Of a stretch of DNA of 64,000 bases, positions 23,092 to 34,121 are shown piece by piece. The position numbers and the translations under genes are program-made. How positions within the stretch are numbered: the first letter of the stretch is position 1; the number at the start of each line of letters is the position of its first letter. This DNA is from Phialophora verrucosa (Eukaryota; Ascomycota; Eurotiomycetes; Chaetothyriales; Herpotrichiellaceae). The DNA is taken from positions 1,860,001 through 1,924,000 of the forward strand of contig MSED01000006.1 in NCBI GenBank assembly GCA_002099365.1, written 5' to 3'. The notes below the pieces were generated by a model. That model was not told the DNA's origin. It searched no databases and saw only the letters and a program-made list of their open reading frames with translations.

Positions 23092-24027
23092 TGCTGCACT
23101 CGCCGACCCCGGTCGAAGTATTACAGTACTCAACCTCGCTTTTGGCGGGTACTCCAAATCACAACGAACAGGGAGACAGGCGAGGGAGAGGGACGCTGCA
23201 GGTCTCGAAGCAGATCCATATGAGGAATGAAGAACAGTCACAGTCTAGCGTCTTGATCCACCGGAAGACTGCCCCCGCATGAGGGTGGTGGTGAAAGCCG
23301 GATAGCCGCACCATCAGTCACTTATCCTACCTCCTTGGACTTGGGTTGCTTGTAAGTAGAAGCCGGTTGCAGGGCACCAATCGTGCCGATTTGCGGGAGC
23401 GGACAGTGTTCAGGGAGATGGGTTTGTTTCGCTAATGAGAAACAGATGAGAAGATGTGGTTGACAAATCCCCCGCGTTTAGGTACGCTGGAGTGGCTGGG
23501 GAGAAGCGCGACTCTCGATGGGGAGAAAGTTGTAACTGAACTGGAGCCCAATTCAAGCTGTTCAAAAAGCAGCAAGAAGTGTCGGTAGGAAGACAGACCT
23601 GACAGAGTGCGCAAGGGCCCAAGTAAGCTCGAATGCCGTCTCTCGGGACACACCCTAGAGCAACGCGCATAGCGAACGACATTCAACACATTCCGAAATC
23701 GAACTCCCTTCTGCGGAAACACTCGGCGAAGTAGGAGGGAGATTTGTCTCGTTCTCATGTATCTCGTTGTTTGGGCGGCCTGCAAGTCCTTTTTCATCCG
23801 AGCGTCCTCGCTGGTAACTGCTACATAGGCCTACTCCCACCTCGCCAACCGGGCAAAGCATTTTCTATTTGTGAGTGCTCGCCACCTTGGTCGCGGTGTC
23901 TTATGCTCGCACAAAACCGGTACGGCGCTCTTGTAGATTCCCTCTCGGTGTTCCAAGCCCACTACCGCTCACATCTCTCACACATCGAACCCCAAACCCC
24001 AGACCCCAGTTCTGTGACGTTCCGTGT
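23092..24027. other. Intergenic upstream of MFS, downstream of Tps2
   Basis: About 940 bp. It should hold the transporter promoter and the TPS2 3' UTR. Small frames only, and no repeat or RNA gene recognised. Confidence 0.4.
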
Positions 24028-26858
24028 TCACAGGTTCTCGGACTTGTTTAGAGCGTTGATACTTGCGATGACATCGCTTGGCTCGAGAAGATGCCATGTC
24101 GCAAGGGTTCGCTTGCTGCTAGCACCGACTGTACATGCAAAGACGTGCTCTTTCGGCAGATCTGTTTTAAGGAGGGCGCGGAACATATCTGTGTCTGACG
24201 TCAGGAATGTGCATAGCACGGGCTCAACAGCAGCAGTTACTCACCTTCATCGGTCTGATCATCTCCCAAGCAGAGTATGAACTCTGGCGGCTCACCCTTA
24301 GCGTAGCCATACTCATTGATCAACCTCGTCGCAATGAACCCCTTGTTGACAAATTGCGGTCTGACCTCGAGATTGGCCTTGCCGCTCATCACCTCCACCT
24401 CCCAATTTCTCATCACCTTCTCCTCCAGCTCCTTCCTACACTCCTTTGCCTGGAAAGCACCGAAGTCCGGATCTGCTTGTCGATAATGCCAAGTGAGCGC
24501 CACGCGCTTTCGCTCGATCCAGGAACCCTGAGTCCGTTCAGTGTAGTGGCTAAACACATCCAACACTTCCTTTTGCCATCCCATATCCATTTTCTCGGCC
24601 AGGTTCGTCCAGGTTTCGGACCCTGGACGCCGCAAAAAGCAGCCATGTTCGGCGCTGAGACCCAACTCGTCAATATGTCCGAAAAATCCTTGCAAGAAGT
24701 TGGCGTCACGGCCGCTAATAATCCATACATGGTTTCGAGGATCAGCTGCAAGGGCTTTCAGAGCGCGGATGACTTTGTCAGAGGGAATAGCTGCGTTCGG
24801 ATCTTTCACAATGGGTGTGAGCGTGCCATCGTAATCGAACATGAAGAGTCGCTTCTTGGCGTTGTGGTATTGTCGAATCATGGTGTTGCGGTCGAGCGCC
24901 GGGGTAAGGTCTGACTGGCTGAAGGAAGTGAGGTTGGTGAGTAATCTCTTGAGAAAGCTGTTCGACCAGGTCGCTACTGTATGTGTTGTCACGTAGTTGT
25001 AAAGCTTTTCGTGGTCGGCTTGCTTCTGGGCCGGCGGCATTTCTAGAGCTTTCTTCAACGCGTCTGCCACGCCACCCAGGTCCCACGGATTGATGTGTAT
25101 AGCATTGCCCAAGCTGGCGGCAGTTCCGGAGAATTCAGATAGAATCAGCGGGCCGTGGTTATTCTTCTGGCAGATAACATATTCCAAGCTAGTTGTGTTC
25201 ATGCCGTCTCTGACGCTGGTGATGAGGCCAACATCGGCTACTCTGAGCAGGGCAAAGTATTCCTGGGAGGATAGGTACTGCGGATAGTGTTGAACCGGTG
25301 AGTGGCTCAGGGATCCGTACTCCCCGTTGATACGTGACACCAGATTTGAGATCTTGTGTTCAATCTTGTGTGCTCCGTCCACCTTGTCCTCTAGAACGCT
25401 GGTTGGACTCGTCACCTGGATCAGAACCACTTTGTCGCGCCACGCGGGATACCTCTCCAGGAACATCTCGAAAGCCATGAGTTTCTGAGCCACTCCCCTG
25501 ACGGTATCGAGCCTGTCGCGACCGACAATGATCTTTTTACCAGCGTACATTGTCTTCAGCGCCTTCATGTTCTTTTCTATGATCGGGTCTCCAAATGCTT
25601 GCTTCTGCACCGTGGCCACGTCAATGCCAATTGGGAAAACATCCACAGCGACGTGTGCTCCATATGCGTCCACGCCTGCAGAACTTGATTCAAAGCCCAA
25701 GATTCTCTTGCAGCACGAGTTGAAGTGCCGAGAGAAACTGTATGACTGGAAACCGATCATCGTTGCACCAAGCGCGCCTGTTAGGATGTCCTTTCTCCTG
25801 GGCAGGCAGCGCATGTATTCGCTACTAGGGAATGGAATGTGCAGGAAGAAGCCGATGTAAATGTTGGGAATTCGTTGTCGAAGCATGCTCGGCAGCATCA
25901 TTAGGTGGTAGTCGTGGATCCAGATGATGTCTCCTGGTTGATAAATCTGAAGAATCCGATCCGCAAAGCCCTGATTCATCCGCACATAATCGTTCCAGGA
26001 AGTCTTCTCTGCTCGGCCATCGTCCGGACCATGTTGTCTATAGTGGAAAAGGGTGTAGAGCTCATGTTCGGCGTACTTGCGCCAACGGCTTTGATCCTTG
26101 AAGACGAACTCGCCTCCCTCATCTCCTTGGTTGTCCGGCAGCCATACAGGGAGTACCTTTCCGTCTGGGTGTTGGGCCAGAATCTTCTCGAGACGGTTGC
26201 GGTCGGCTCGTGTTAGGCTAAGGTGATCAGGATGCGGAACATGAGTGGCCGGATTGGCGCCGTTGACGGGGTACGGGGCGGCAGATTTGTTGACAGGATG
26301 TGGAAGTTGGGCAGCAGTCATTGCCGCTGCTGCGTCGGCCTGTAGTATACTGATGGCTTTTTCTTGTTGCTTGGTACGAATCTCTCCTGTCCAGCCCACC
26401 AACGTGTGATTCCAAGGCGTCTTCCCCGACGACAGGTGGGTGAAGGAGTCGAAGAGGGCGGATGTCCCGCGGCGATTTGATAGCGTCCAGTCCGCCTCAC
26501 CGCCATGGGTTAGTTGGTAGGGGATGCAGAAAGTTGCGCTGATGACATTTCCGCTCAAGCGAAGACCGGGATATGCTGTTCGTGGGTCGACGTCGATGGC
26601 CTCGGCGCCTCTGGAATCAACAAGGCTGAGTCGCCGGAGTATTTCATGCTTTGACTTTGCACCCTTTGCAACGTGTACGGGTGACTCGGGCGTGACGTGA
26701 TCTTCAGCGCCCTGCTTGCTGGGGAGGGAGAAATAGGATGTTGTCGGCCGTTCCTGTTCCGACATCTTTTCAGGTTCGCTTGTGAAGTTCGCTTGCTGGC
26801 TCTGAGGATCACCTGGTTGCCGCAAGACCTCCTTGGGTCCGCCAGGGTGGCTGACCAT
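24028..26858 (-). CDS. tps2: Trehalose-6-phosphate phosphatase (TPS-like + HAD domains)
   Basis: Two exons, 26858..24245 and 24188..24028, give 924 residues. The 56-nt intron has a GTGAGT donor and a CACAG acceptor and joins DQTDE to DMFRAL. The frame is open to 26891, but that codon is TTG; the ATG at 26858 (MVSHPGG) is the first. After a ~130-residue hydrophilic leader comes a GT20 TPS-like domain (WIHDYHLMMLPSMLR, GFFLHIPFPSSEYMR, TSVRDGMNTTSLEYV). A HAD-type phosphatase domain follows from about residue 665, with nucleophile motif FDYDGTLTP, WIISGRD, and acidic LGDDQTDED across the junction. It dephosphorylates trehalose-6-phosphate to trehalose and is the partner of the synthase at 12.6 kb. 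Intact HAD motifs favour Tps2 over the regulatory Tps3/Tsl1 subunits. Confidence 0.93.
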
Positions 26859-27959
26859 GGCGAATGTGCCGAAGTTGGAAAAATAAAACAATAGTCTACG
26901 ATTAGAGAAAGGTCGCTAAATATCAGATCAGTCAATCACCTGCACCCGAAAATAAGGATGTCGATCTAGAATTTGGTGAGCGAGTGAGGTGCGTAACAGC
27001 CTTTTCTGGCCATGCAGGCGGGGCAGTGAGGAGAAAATATAAATAACAAACCAGGGTCTGAAGCAGATGTGAAGGATGGGCAAAGGCAGGAAGGGATGGA
27101 AATGTACCTTTTTGGAGAGGTCGCAAATTTGATGAGCCCAGCCACAAGCGCGGAACGATGGTGATGTGCATATGATGGTTTGTTGGAAAGACCAAGTGGC
27201 TATTGCTGCAGCTGTTCTCGGAAGTCAAGCCGGAGTCTGCAGCTTCGTCATATGCTTCCCTTGATCGCAAGAGGAACCACCGTTTCTAGTGGCGAGACCT
27301 GCCGGACTGAACCTCACAGAGTACGAGATGCGGATGCCCAGAGAGCTTTCAGTGGCCCAAAAAGGTCGTCAGACGTTGCACATGCTACCGCAGTCTTGTC
27401 CTGTTGTAGATGTCCAATGGACTGGATACGCTGGGGGATCGTTGGGTCGACACTCTTGTCCACCGGTTCTAGCCAAGGAGATCCGCAAGGTTGAGAATGT
27501 GCTCAGACTGCTGGACCAGCCTGTTTGTAAGGACAGAAGCTCTTATTCGTTCCAAAGCTGTGTTGGGCCGGTATTGTTCTTGAGCCAGGGAAAAGTTCGG
27601 GTTGATGGAAGGGCACGAAGGGTTGGCTTACATAGTATGATAGTGAGTACGAGTTTAGTCAGAGAGTGACGCAGTGGGTGCGTGACGGATCAAGTTTAGG
27701 CACCTTTGCCGTGCGCCTTAATGGGAAGCCGCCAAGCTCGTGCGAAGCCACTTCAAGCCGCACGTGTTCCATTTGGGTTCCCAGTTGCATCTCAATCACT
27801 CAGTCAGTCACTCCGAACCTACGAATACTCTACTGACCTTAAGCACGCTCGCAATCTGCGTGATACGTTCTTGCCACTCCGTCACTGCACCTTGACCTGT
27901 TCTTTCATTGTTGTCTGCTGTTTACACAGAAATCTCTGTCTGCGCCGCTCGCATGCTGC
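26859..27959. other. Divergent promoter region of TPS2 and the PAP-like gene
   Basis: About 1.1 kb between the two divergent start codons. Only short frames are seen. A 5' UTR intron for TPS2 is possible, since a GTGATT donor and ATTTAG lie at about 26940-26910 on the minus strand, but it cannot be shown from sequence alone. Confidence 0.4.
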
Positions 27960-29648
27960 ATGCCACCAAACCTCCTCATCCATCAGAGTCCGCACAAACG
28001 ACATTATGAAGTTGCGAGCAGCATCATCTGCCAATATGTCGGTGCTAAGACTGGCACCTTCCGACAGCATCGCAGCCTGGTCGGTCCGTTAGCGAATTCT
28101 GCTCAGGTCCATACTTCCCTTCGAGATCGTCCGAGGGCCTTCACAGCCGAGCCCAACGTCGACATCAAGAGTCTAGAAAATACCCTCCGTGCTCATCGCG
28201 AGGCAAACCGAGCACCAGTGGTGCGGAAGACCTTCAAAAAGGGCGAGTCCGTCTGGATAGAGGACCGAGACGGAGGACTGCCTGCGCTCAAGTTCAATGT
28301 TCCACAGAAGAAGGTTGGACTTTTCAAGAGAATTGACCTCTCTCCGGTCACAGGCTTGAGAGGCACCAGTCGCGACTTGGACGTATTATGGCGGATAAGG
28401 GACACCGAAAAGAAACCCCCCTTACATTATCGCCTCCCGTGGCTCCGGCATCTCGATAGCCCAGACTCACTCGCTCAAGTCTCAGCCATCGAGCGACTCT
28501 CTGCTGAAATTCGCGCGTTTGAGAAATATAGCTCTCCATCGGAAGAAGAACAACGCGCTGCTAGCGACGCCCTGAACGACATTATCGAGTGCGTCAGGGC
28601 CACAGAGAATGAGTTAGTCGTCGATGTCATTGGCTCCCGTGCCACAAATCTGGCCGATCCCTTATCGGATCTTGATATCAATGTCTCCAGTCCGGAGCAA
28701 TGGGTCATCTTGGACGAGCCCGCGCAGGAAGCGCCATTCAAGGTTCTGAACAAGCTCTATCAGACTCTGCGAAAGCCTTCCAAAACTACCAACCAATCTG
28801 TTTTTCATCGTATTGAAACTCGTTACTACCTCAGACATGCTCGAGTACCTATCTTGCTCTGCTGCCACAAACCGTCAGGGCTTCCAATTCAAATTCAGTC
28901 AACGCCACGAACATATGACAGCCGGGAATACGTGAAAGCATCATTGAAGGAATACCCATCTTTAAAAAGCCTGTTCAAAGTCCTGAAACAACTTTTGCAA
29001 ATGCGCGGACTTACCATTGGCAGCCACGGAGGTATTACATCCTATCCACTGCTGCAGATGATCGTCGCGGCACTAAAGTTCTCCGAGGGCAGATTCCACC
29101 CGGCGGACGTGGGCAACCAGTTCCTCTTCTTCTTGGATTTCTACTCGGACATCAACTTTCCAACGCATGGTATTTCAACCGAACCCTTGGAACTGTTCTC
29201 CAAAAGCGTTGGGCGAGCCCGAGAGCGTGGCGAGGAGCCCGAGCACGCGAGAGACGGAACAGAATTGCCAGATCACCCGCGCTTGCGCCAGGACCATGTC
29301 ACGTTCCAGCTCCGAAGTCGAAGAAGCTCCCAAAAGACCAAGGACTATCTGATGACTCTCCAAGACCCTGCTAACCCTGTCAACGACCTTGGGAAGTCTT
29401 GTTTTCAGATACAAGATGTGCAAGAGACTTTCATCGCCGTCAGGGCTACTCTGAAGCGCGCAATGGCACAATGGGACCTCACCTCTAAGCCTTCGGGTCG
29501 TCCAGAGGTGCAAAATGGAGTGCGTTCATTGCTGGAGCCCTGTATTGGAGGCGACTACAGCATATATGAGCATGAGAGAGACGATCTTCGCCGACTCGGT
29601 CGTGACTCGCTGAGAAGGTTGGAGGAGGCTGCCACTTCAGAAACTTGA
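27960..29648 (+). CDS. Poly(A)-polymerase-like nucleotidyltransferase fold protein, probably mitochondrial
   Basis: A single exon of 562 residues with an ATG at 27960. The first ~65 residues contain many Arg, Ser, His and Gln with few acids, fitting a mitochondrial presequence; an in-frame start further inside is possible. The core has the nucleotidyltransferase motif GSRATNLADPLSDLDINV (GS plus two Asp), then a PAP-associated helical part with LLQMRGLTIGSHGGITSYPLLQMI. The third catalytic acidic position, expected in a hydrophobic-Asp-hydrophobic strand after PILLCCHKPSG, reads LPIQIQ, so Asp is replaced by Gln. It resembles non-canonical poly(A) polymerases of the Trf4/Cid1/MTPAP group, but catalysis is doubtful. 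It may be a pseudo-enzyme or act in mitochondrial RNA metabolism; this is inference. Confidence 0.72.
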   Translation: MPPNLLIHQSPHKRHYEVASSIICQYVGAKTGTFRQHRSLVGPLANSAQVHTSLRDRPRAFTAEPNVDIKSLENTLRAHREANRAPVVRKTFKKGESVWIEDRDGGLPALKFNVPQKKVGLFKRIDLSPVTGLRGTSRDLDVLWRIRDTEKKPPLHYRLPWLRHLDSPDSLAQVSAIERLSAEIRAFEKYSSPSEEEQRAASDALNDIIECVRATENELVVDVIGSRATNLADPLSDLDINVSSPEQWVILDEPAQEAPFKVLNKLYQTLRKPSKTTNQSVFHRIETRYYLRHARVPILLCCHKPSGLPIQIQSTPRTYDSREYVKASLKEYPSLKSLFKVLKQLLQMRGLTIGSHGGITSYPLLQMIVAALKFSEGRFHPADVGNQFLFFLDFYSDINFPTHGISTEPLELFSKSVGRARERGEEPEHARDGTELPDHPRLRQDHVTFQLRSRRSSQKTKDYLMTLQDPANPVNDLGKSCFQIQDVQETFIAVRATLKRAMAQWDLTSKPSGRPEVQNGVRSLLEPCIGGDYSIYEHERDDLRRLGRDSLRRLEEAATSET

Positions 29649-29801
29649 TTGATATACCCATCTACATGAGAGTCCCCTCACCACCTATTAACAGACACCA
29701 AGTATGGTGCGAATATCGCCCGCCCTTCGTATCTCGACACTCTTGAGAGCAGCAGCGGATCTGCTAGACATCCCCCGTCGATCTCATGCCTCAAATGCCG
29801 T

Positions 29802-30314
29802 CTAGAAAACAGGGCCTTCATGCTGCTCAACACCACGTCCACCAGTGAACCACTCCACTCGATTCCCGGCATATTGTTCCACTCTCGGCTTTAACGCCGT
29901 CTCATGCAAGTTGAAGTCATCCACGGTACCGATACGAAGAACACTTTTTCCGGGATATCCAGAACTGACACGGTTCATGAGCGTTCCGCAAGTCTTACAG
30001 AAGTAATTTGTCATAGTGTTTCCCGTGGCGATCGTCTTCGATTGAGCGAAAACCGTCAAGTTCTCCCTGCCGCGGATGTAGGTGATGTAACTGTCGTCGA
30101 CAACGAAGTTGGAGGCAAACATTGACGCTGTGATCTTGCGGCAGTCGTAGCAATTGCAGATGAAAGTCTCGACTAGACCAGGTTTTGTGGTCGGGATTTC
30201 CAGCTGCACAGCTCCGCAGAAGCAGGTTGCTGTTGCGCGGTGGTTTCTCGAGTAGCCGTCTGAGGCGCTCCCGGACAGAGGAATAAATGGCTTGGAATTG
30301 TCTTGGGCTGCCAT
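29802..30314 (-). CDS. GFA/CENP-V-like zinc-binding domain protein
   Basis: A single exon of 170 residues from the ATG at 30314 (MAAQDNSKPF); the frame is open nine codons further, but to a TTG. It matches the glutathione-dependent formaldehyde-activating (GFA/CENP-V) fold. Zinc-binding cysteines are in CFCGAVQLEIP, CNCYDCRK and CKTCGTLMNRV, and the GTVDDF segment near the end is family-typical. Such proteins in fungi are mostly uncharacterised and may bind glutathione adducts. The gene's 3' end faces the PAP-like stop with a gap of only ~150 bp. It lies at the edge of the accessory region and may be part of it. Confidence 0.88.
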   Translation of the reverse strand: MAAQDNSKPFIPLSGSASDGYSRNHRATATCFCGAVQLEIPTTKPGLVETFICNCYDCRKITASMFASNFVVDDSYITYIRGRENLTVFAQSKTIATGNTMTNYFCKTCGTLMNRVSSGYPGKSVLRIGTVDDFNLHETALKPRVEQYAGNRVEWFTGGRGVEQHEGPVF

Positions 30315-31557
30315 TGCTGCTGGATTTGAACTGTTGCTCAAGGTGATGTTATGCTTGGATGCGATTGGATTTCGCTCAGCGTTGGTTTCGTGGTGAATAC
30401 CAGAGCTGGTGTCGGTGATGTTGGTCTGCTGGAAATCACTGTGGTCGTTATGCTTCTATATACCTCTGTTAACAGCGTGCTGCAAAGCATCAACGGTGGC
30501 CCGTCTGCTCACATGGAGCAGACGACGCACCCGCCAATTTGTCACGGCAGAGCCGATGATTGAGTTCACAGTCCTCAGACGTATACTTATTTCCCTCATG
30601 GTCAGATAATTTCCAGATGAGGACGGGATGAACCCCTGCAAACATGCTTCGAGAATGGGTGATAGTCCCATCATAACCTACTGTAATCGTTCTCGCCCGG
30701 TCGCTGCGGCCGCCCCTCCTTCTAACAAGGGACACTTGCACTCTACCTAGGCTATTAGAGCCTGGTACATCGGTGACCAATATGGTCGGTTTGATCGCTT
30801 AGCTCGCTACTCTCTCCTCGACCGCGCCCCCGGGCCCCCCCCTAACTTGTTTCGAAGCCCCGCTAACCTTCTTCGCTCTCAAAATGTCCAATCTTCCTTG
30901 GTAGCCGAACAAGCTTACAAACTCATACGTACTCCGTGCTGCAAGGCTCCTCATGCTTTGGCGGCCTCACTGCCACTTTTGGATCCGTCTTGCACCTTTC
31001 CTGTGTAAATATCCCGTGGACGCTTCAACAAACCTGATGCAGCCTCGCGAGCCGGTACATCATGCTGCGTCACGGTCGGTGGTTCGCGGAATCGCATCTT
31101 GAAGCGCGGAAGGCAAGCTGAACACGGAATTCTGTTTTGATTTTCCGAATGCTGAAGCATTTCGCAACGCCATCACTGGTGGCTTGTACCGCCATCTACG
31201 CACAGGCCTTTCATACTTGCTGACAGAGAAACAGCTTGTACTGCTGCCCATTGATGTCTCCGGCGAGCTACAATCTCGTCTCAAGACCGAGGAACGTTCG
31301 GAGAACCCTCGGATTGCTGTAACCTGTATGGCTGGAATGACTATTGCTATCTTTGTTCTGCCAATACACACTTCTTGGAAGACGTCAAGCCTTACAAATA
31401 CCTTTTGGGGCTCTACCGGTGAGTTAAGTAGTTCGGTGTGCGTGCCATGACTATAAAACAAACCATGAAGGAGTGTAGTGACCTCGACAAACTCCTCTGC
31501 AGGACACGGACTACACAAAAGCAAGCATTGACCATTCAAAATTGAGAATCAGCCAAG
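30315..31557. other. Divergent upstream region of GFA and ALDH genes
   Basis: About 1.24 kb with no recognisable gene. A C-rich near-palindromic stretch (cccccgggcccccccc) is at about 30825-30842. The ALDH promoter must lie in the right half. Confidence 0.4.
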
Positions 31558-33165
31558 ATGTCCACAAAGACTATCAGCATCTATGGGAAGGAGCTCTCCA
31601 TTCCAACGGGGCTCTTCATAAACAATGAATTTGTCGAAGCAATCGGCAAGACGACCTTCGGAGTCGAGAACCCTGCCACTGGAGAAGAGGTGCTCACCAT
31701 CCAGGAAGGTCAGCCAGAGGATGTTGATGCGGCGGTAAAGGCAGCGACCAAGGCCTTCATCAGTCCCGGATGGAAAGACATCAGCGCGGATGAACGCGGA
31801 AAACTGCTCAACCGTCTCGCCGATATCATGGAGCAGAATAGGGAGGAGCTCATCGCCATTGAGATGCTTGACACCGGGAAGACGTACAAGCAAGCTTCTA
31901 CCATTGATTTCGCTGGGTCCGTGGGGACTCTCCGCTACTATGCTGGATGGGCCGGCAAAATCGTCGGAACTTCATCTACCAATGTCCCGGGGATGTTCTC
32001 TTACACTAGGCGAGAGCCGATCGGTGTTTGTGGTCAAATCATCCCGTGGAAGTAAGTACCAGATCAGCCCACTGTACGAAGAAGCATGCATTGACAGGGG
32101 GTGTAGCTTTCCACTCCTGATGTTCGTCTGGAAGATTGCTCCGGCGCTGGTCACTGGCAACACAATTGTCATGAAGTCCTCCGAGACGACTCCCTTGTCT
32201 GCACTGAAAATGTGTGAGTACATCAAAACCGCGGGTTTCCCGGCAGGAACAGTCAACTTGGTATCTGGATATGGTAAAACAGTTGGGGCTGCCATTGCCA
32301 ATCACATGGACATTCAGAAGGTCGCTTTCACTGGTTCTACCGCCACGGGACGCACGATCATGAAGGCTGCAGCCAGTTCAAACCTGAAGAAAGTGACATT
32401 GGAACTGGGTGGGAAGAGTCCAGTGAGTGGGGCTGCGCGGATAATATTGAAAGCCACTAACTCCCACAGAACATCGTCTTCCCGGATGCGGACATCAAAA
32501 AGGCAGTTGAGTGGTCAGTGTATGGCATCGACATGAACATGGGACAAACCTGCCACGCCGGCACCAGAATCTTCGTCCACGAGGACGTCTATGACGAGTT
32601 CATCACCGCTTTTACCGCGCGTCTCAAGTCCATTCGGGTTGGGGACAATTTTGACAGCACAACTGACCAGGGACCGCAGAACTCCAAGGTCCAGTACGAC
32701 AGGATCCTGGGCTATATCCAGTCTGGCAAGGAGGAAGGGGCGACACTACACCTTGGGGGCAAGCCTCTCTCTGACAGAGGCTACTTCATCGAACCAACCA
32801 TCTTCACCGATGTCAAGCCACATATGAAGATTGTTCGCGAGGAAATCTTTGGCCCTGTGGTCGTGGTGGCGAAATTTAAGACTGAGGAGGAAGTTATTGC
32901 TTTAGCGAATGACACCTCTTACGGACTTGCCGCCGGAATCTTCACGCGGGACTACGAGAGAGCGATGAGGGTGACAGCGGCACTCCAGGCTGGTACTACC
33001 TGGGTCAACTTCTACAACGTTCTGCACTGGAGCTTGCCCTTCGGCGGCTATAAGGAGTCCGGGCTTGGAAGGGAATGCGGTGAAGCGGCGCTGGAGAACT
33101 ATACCGAAGTGAAAGCAGTGATGTACAACATGGGCATGCCGTTGCCTGACGCTTTGTGGGCTTAG
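31558..33165 (+). CDS. NAD(P)-dependent aldehyde dehydrogenase
   Basis: Three exons, 31558..32051, 32107..32422 and 32470..33165, give 501 residues, the standard ALDH length. Introns are 55 nt (GTAAGT donor, TGTAG acceptor) and 47 nt (GTGAGT, CACAG); they rebuild IIPWN-FPLLMF and ELGGKSP-NIVFPDAD. Catalytic residues are in place: Glu264 in LELGGKSP and Cys298 in GQTCHAGTR; FTGSTATGR is the cofactor loop, and EIFGPVV and WVNFYNV blocks follow. It oxidises an aldehyde to an acid, probably in the cytosol (no targeting signal). It is related to general ALDH1/2-type enzymes and could use aliphatic or aromatic aldehydes. Position next to a 4CL-like ligase and a crotonase makes an aromatic aldehyde such as vanillin a plausible substrate, by inference only. 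Confidence 0.93.
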
Positions 33166-34121
33166 AAGAAGAGACCGTTAAGCTGCCAGGGCGGAAAGTG
33201 CGAGGCGTGTTGTAGTGACAAGGCTGAAGCGTAGGCGGCGCAAGGCTGAGAGTCCCGATAACTGCGGCTGTTACTCACATTCGTTTTGTGAAGTTGTTGC
33301 CGGGAAATCCGCCTGCGGTTTAGGCGGTCCTGCCGGTTCGGGCATGGTCAGGGCTCGCGCCGCCGCTTTTGATGTCTATAAAAACCATCGTCCCTTTCCC
33401 AACTCTCTTTCCATCAATCTGTTTTCTTCCTCACCTCCGTCGCCCTGGTGCACTCGTCGTGCGTCACGCGCTACCGCCTGCATCCTTCTCTACGAGTAGT
33501 TACGGTGATGTCTAGAATCGACGCCTGGTGACGACAGGACGCAGGGGTGAAAATGGGAAGTCGGTTTCATAAGACATGATCCCAACGGTGTCACGGACCG
33601 TAATGCCAGACCACGGCAAGGCTGTGTGGACGAGGCTGCGTGCTGAACCCGTCTTGGCGGACCAGCCTTGGCAGCAACAGCTATATCCGTCGCATACACC
33701 CACACCTTCTGTACTTACTCTCCTTCTCTTCTCTAGCTTAGTGTTCTCGTAAATAGGCAATCCACACATTTGGAGCCATCTCCTCTTCCCTGTGCCGTGC
33801 CGTCACAGCAGGGGCGTGGCATGTTCGTGACAATATATGGTCCTACAGTACTCGTACACGTTAGCAGTTAAAGAATATGGCCCCGCACCGATGCATGGGA
33901 CACACTGGGGATATGTACTACCTAGTATTCTCCTTAATCACCTCCACCTCCGCCTCCACCTCCGCCTCCACCTCCGTCTTTACCTCCGCCTTTGAGGACA
34001 AGAAAATATTACTTAAGTCGCGAGGAATATACACCCTGTCTATTCGTAACATTGCACACTTGAAAGCTTGGTATTCTTAATCTTTGACACGAACAATACG
34101 CTTCTAGCGCTTTTCAAGACA
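33166..34121. repeat. Gene-free stretch with a CCTCCACCTCCG pyrimidine-rich tandem array
   Basis: About 950 bp between ALDH and the 2OG oxygenase. A C/T-rich array of CCTCCA/CCTCCG units spans about 33941-33990, roughly 130 bp before the oxygenase ATG. It would be purine-rich on the other strand, like the 37465-37523 tract read on the plus strand. No gene is seen. Confidence 0.6.
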
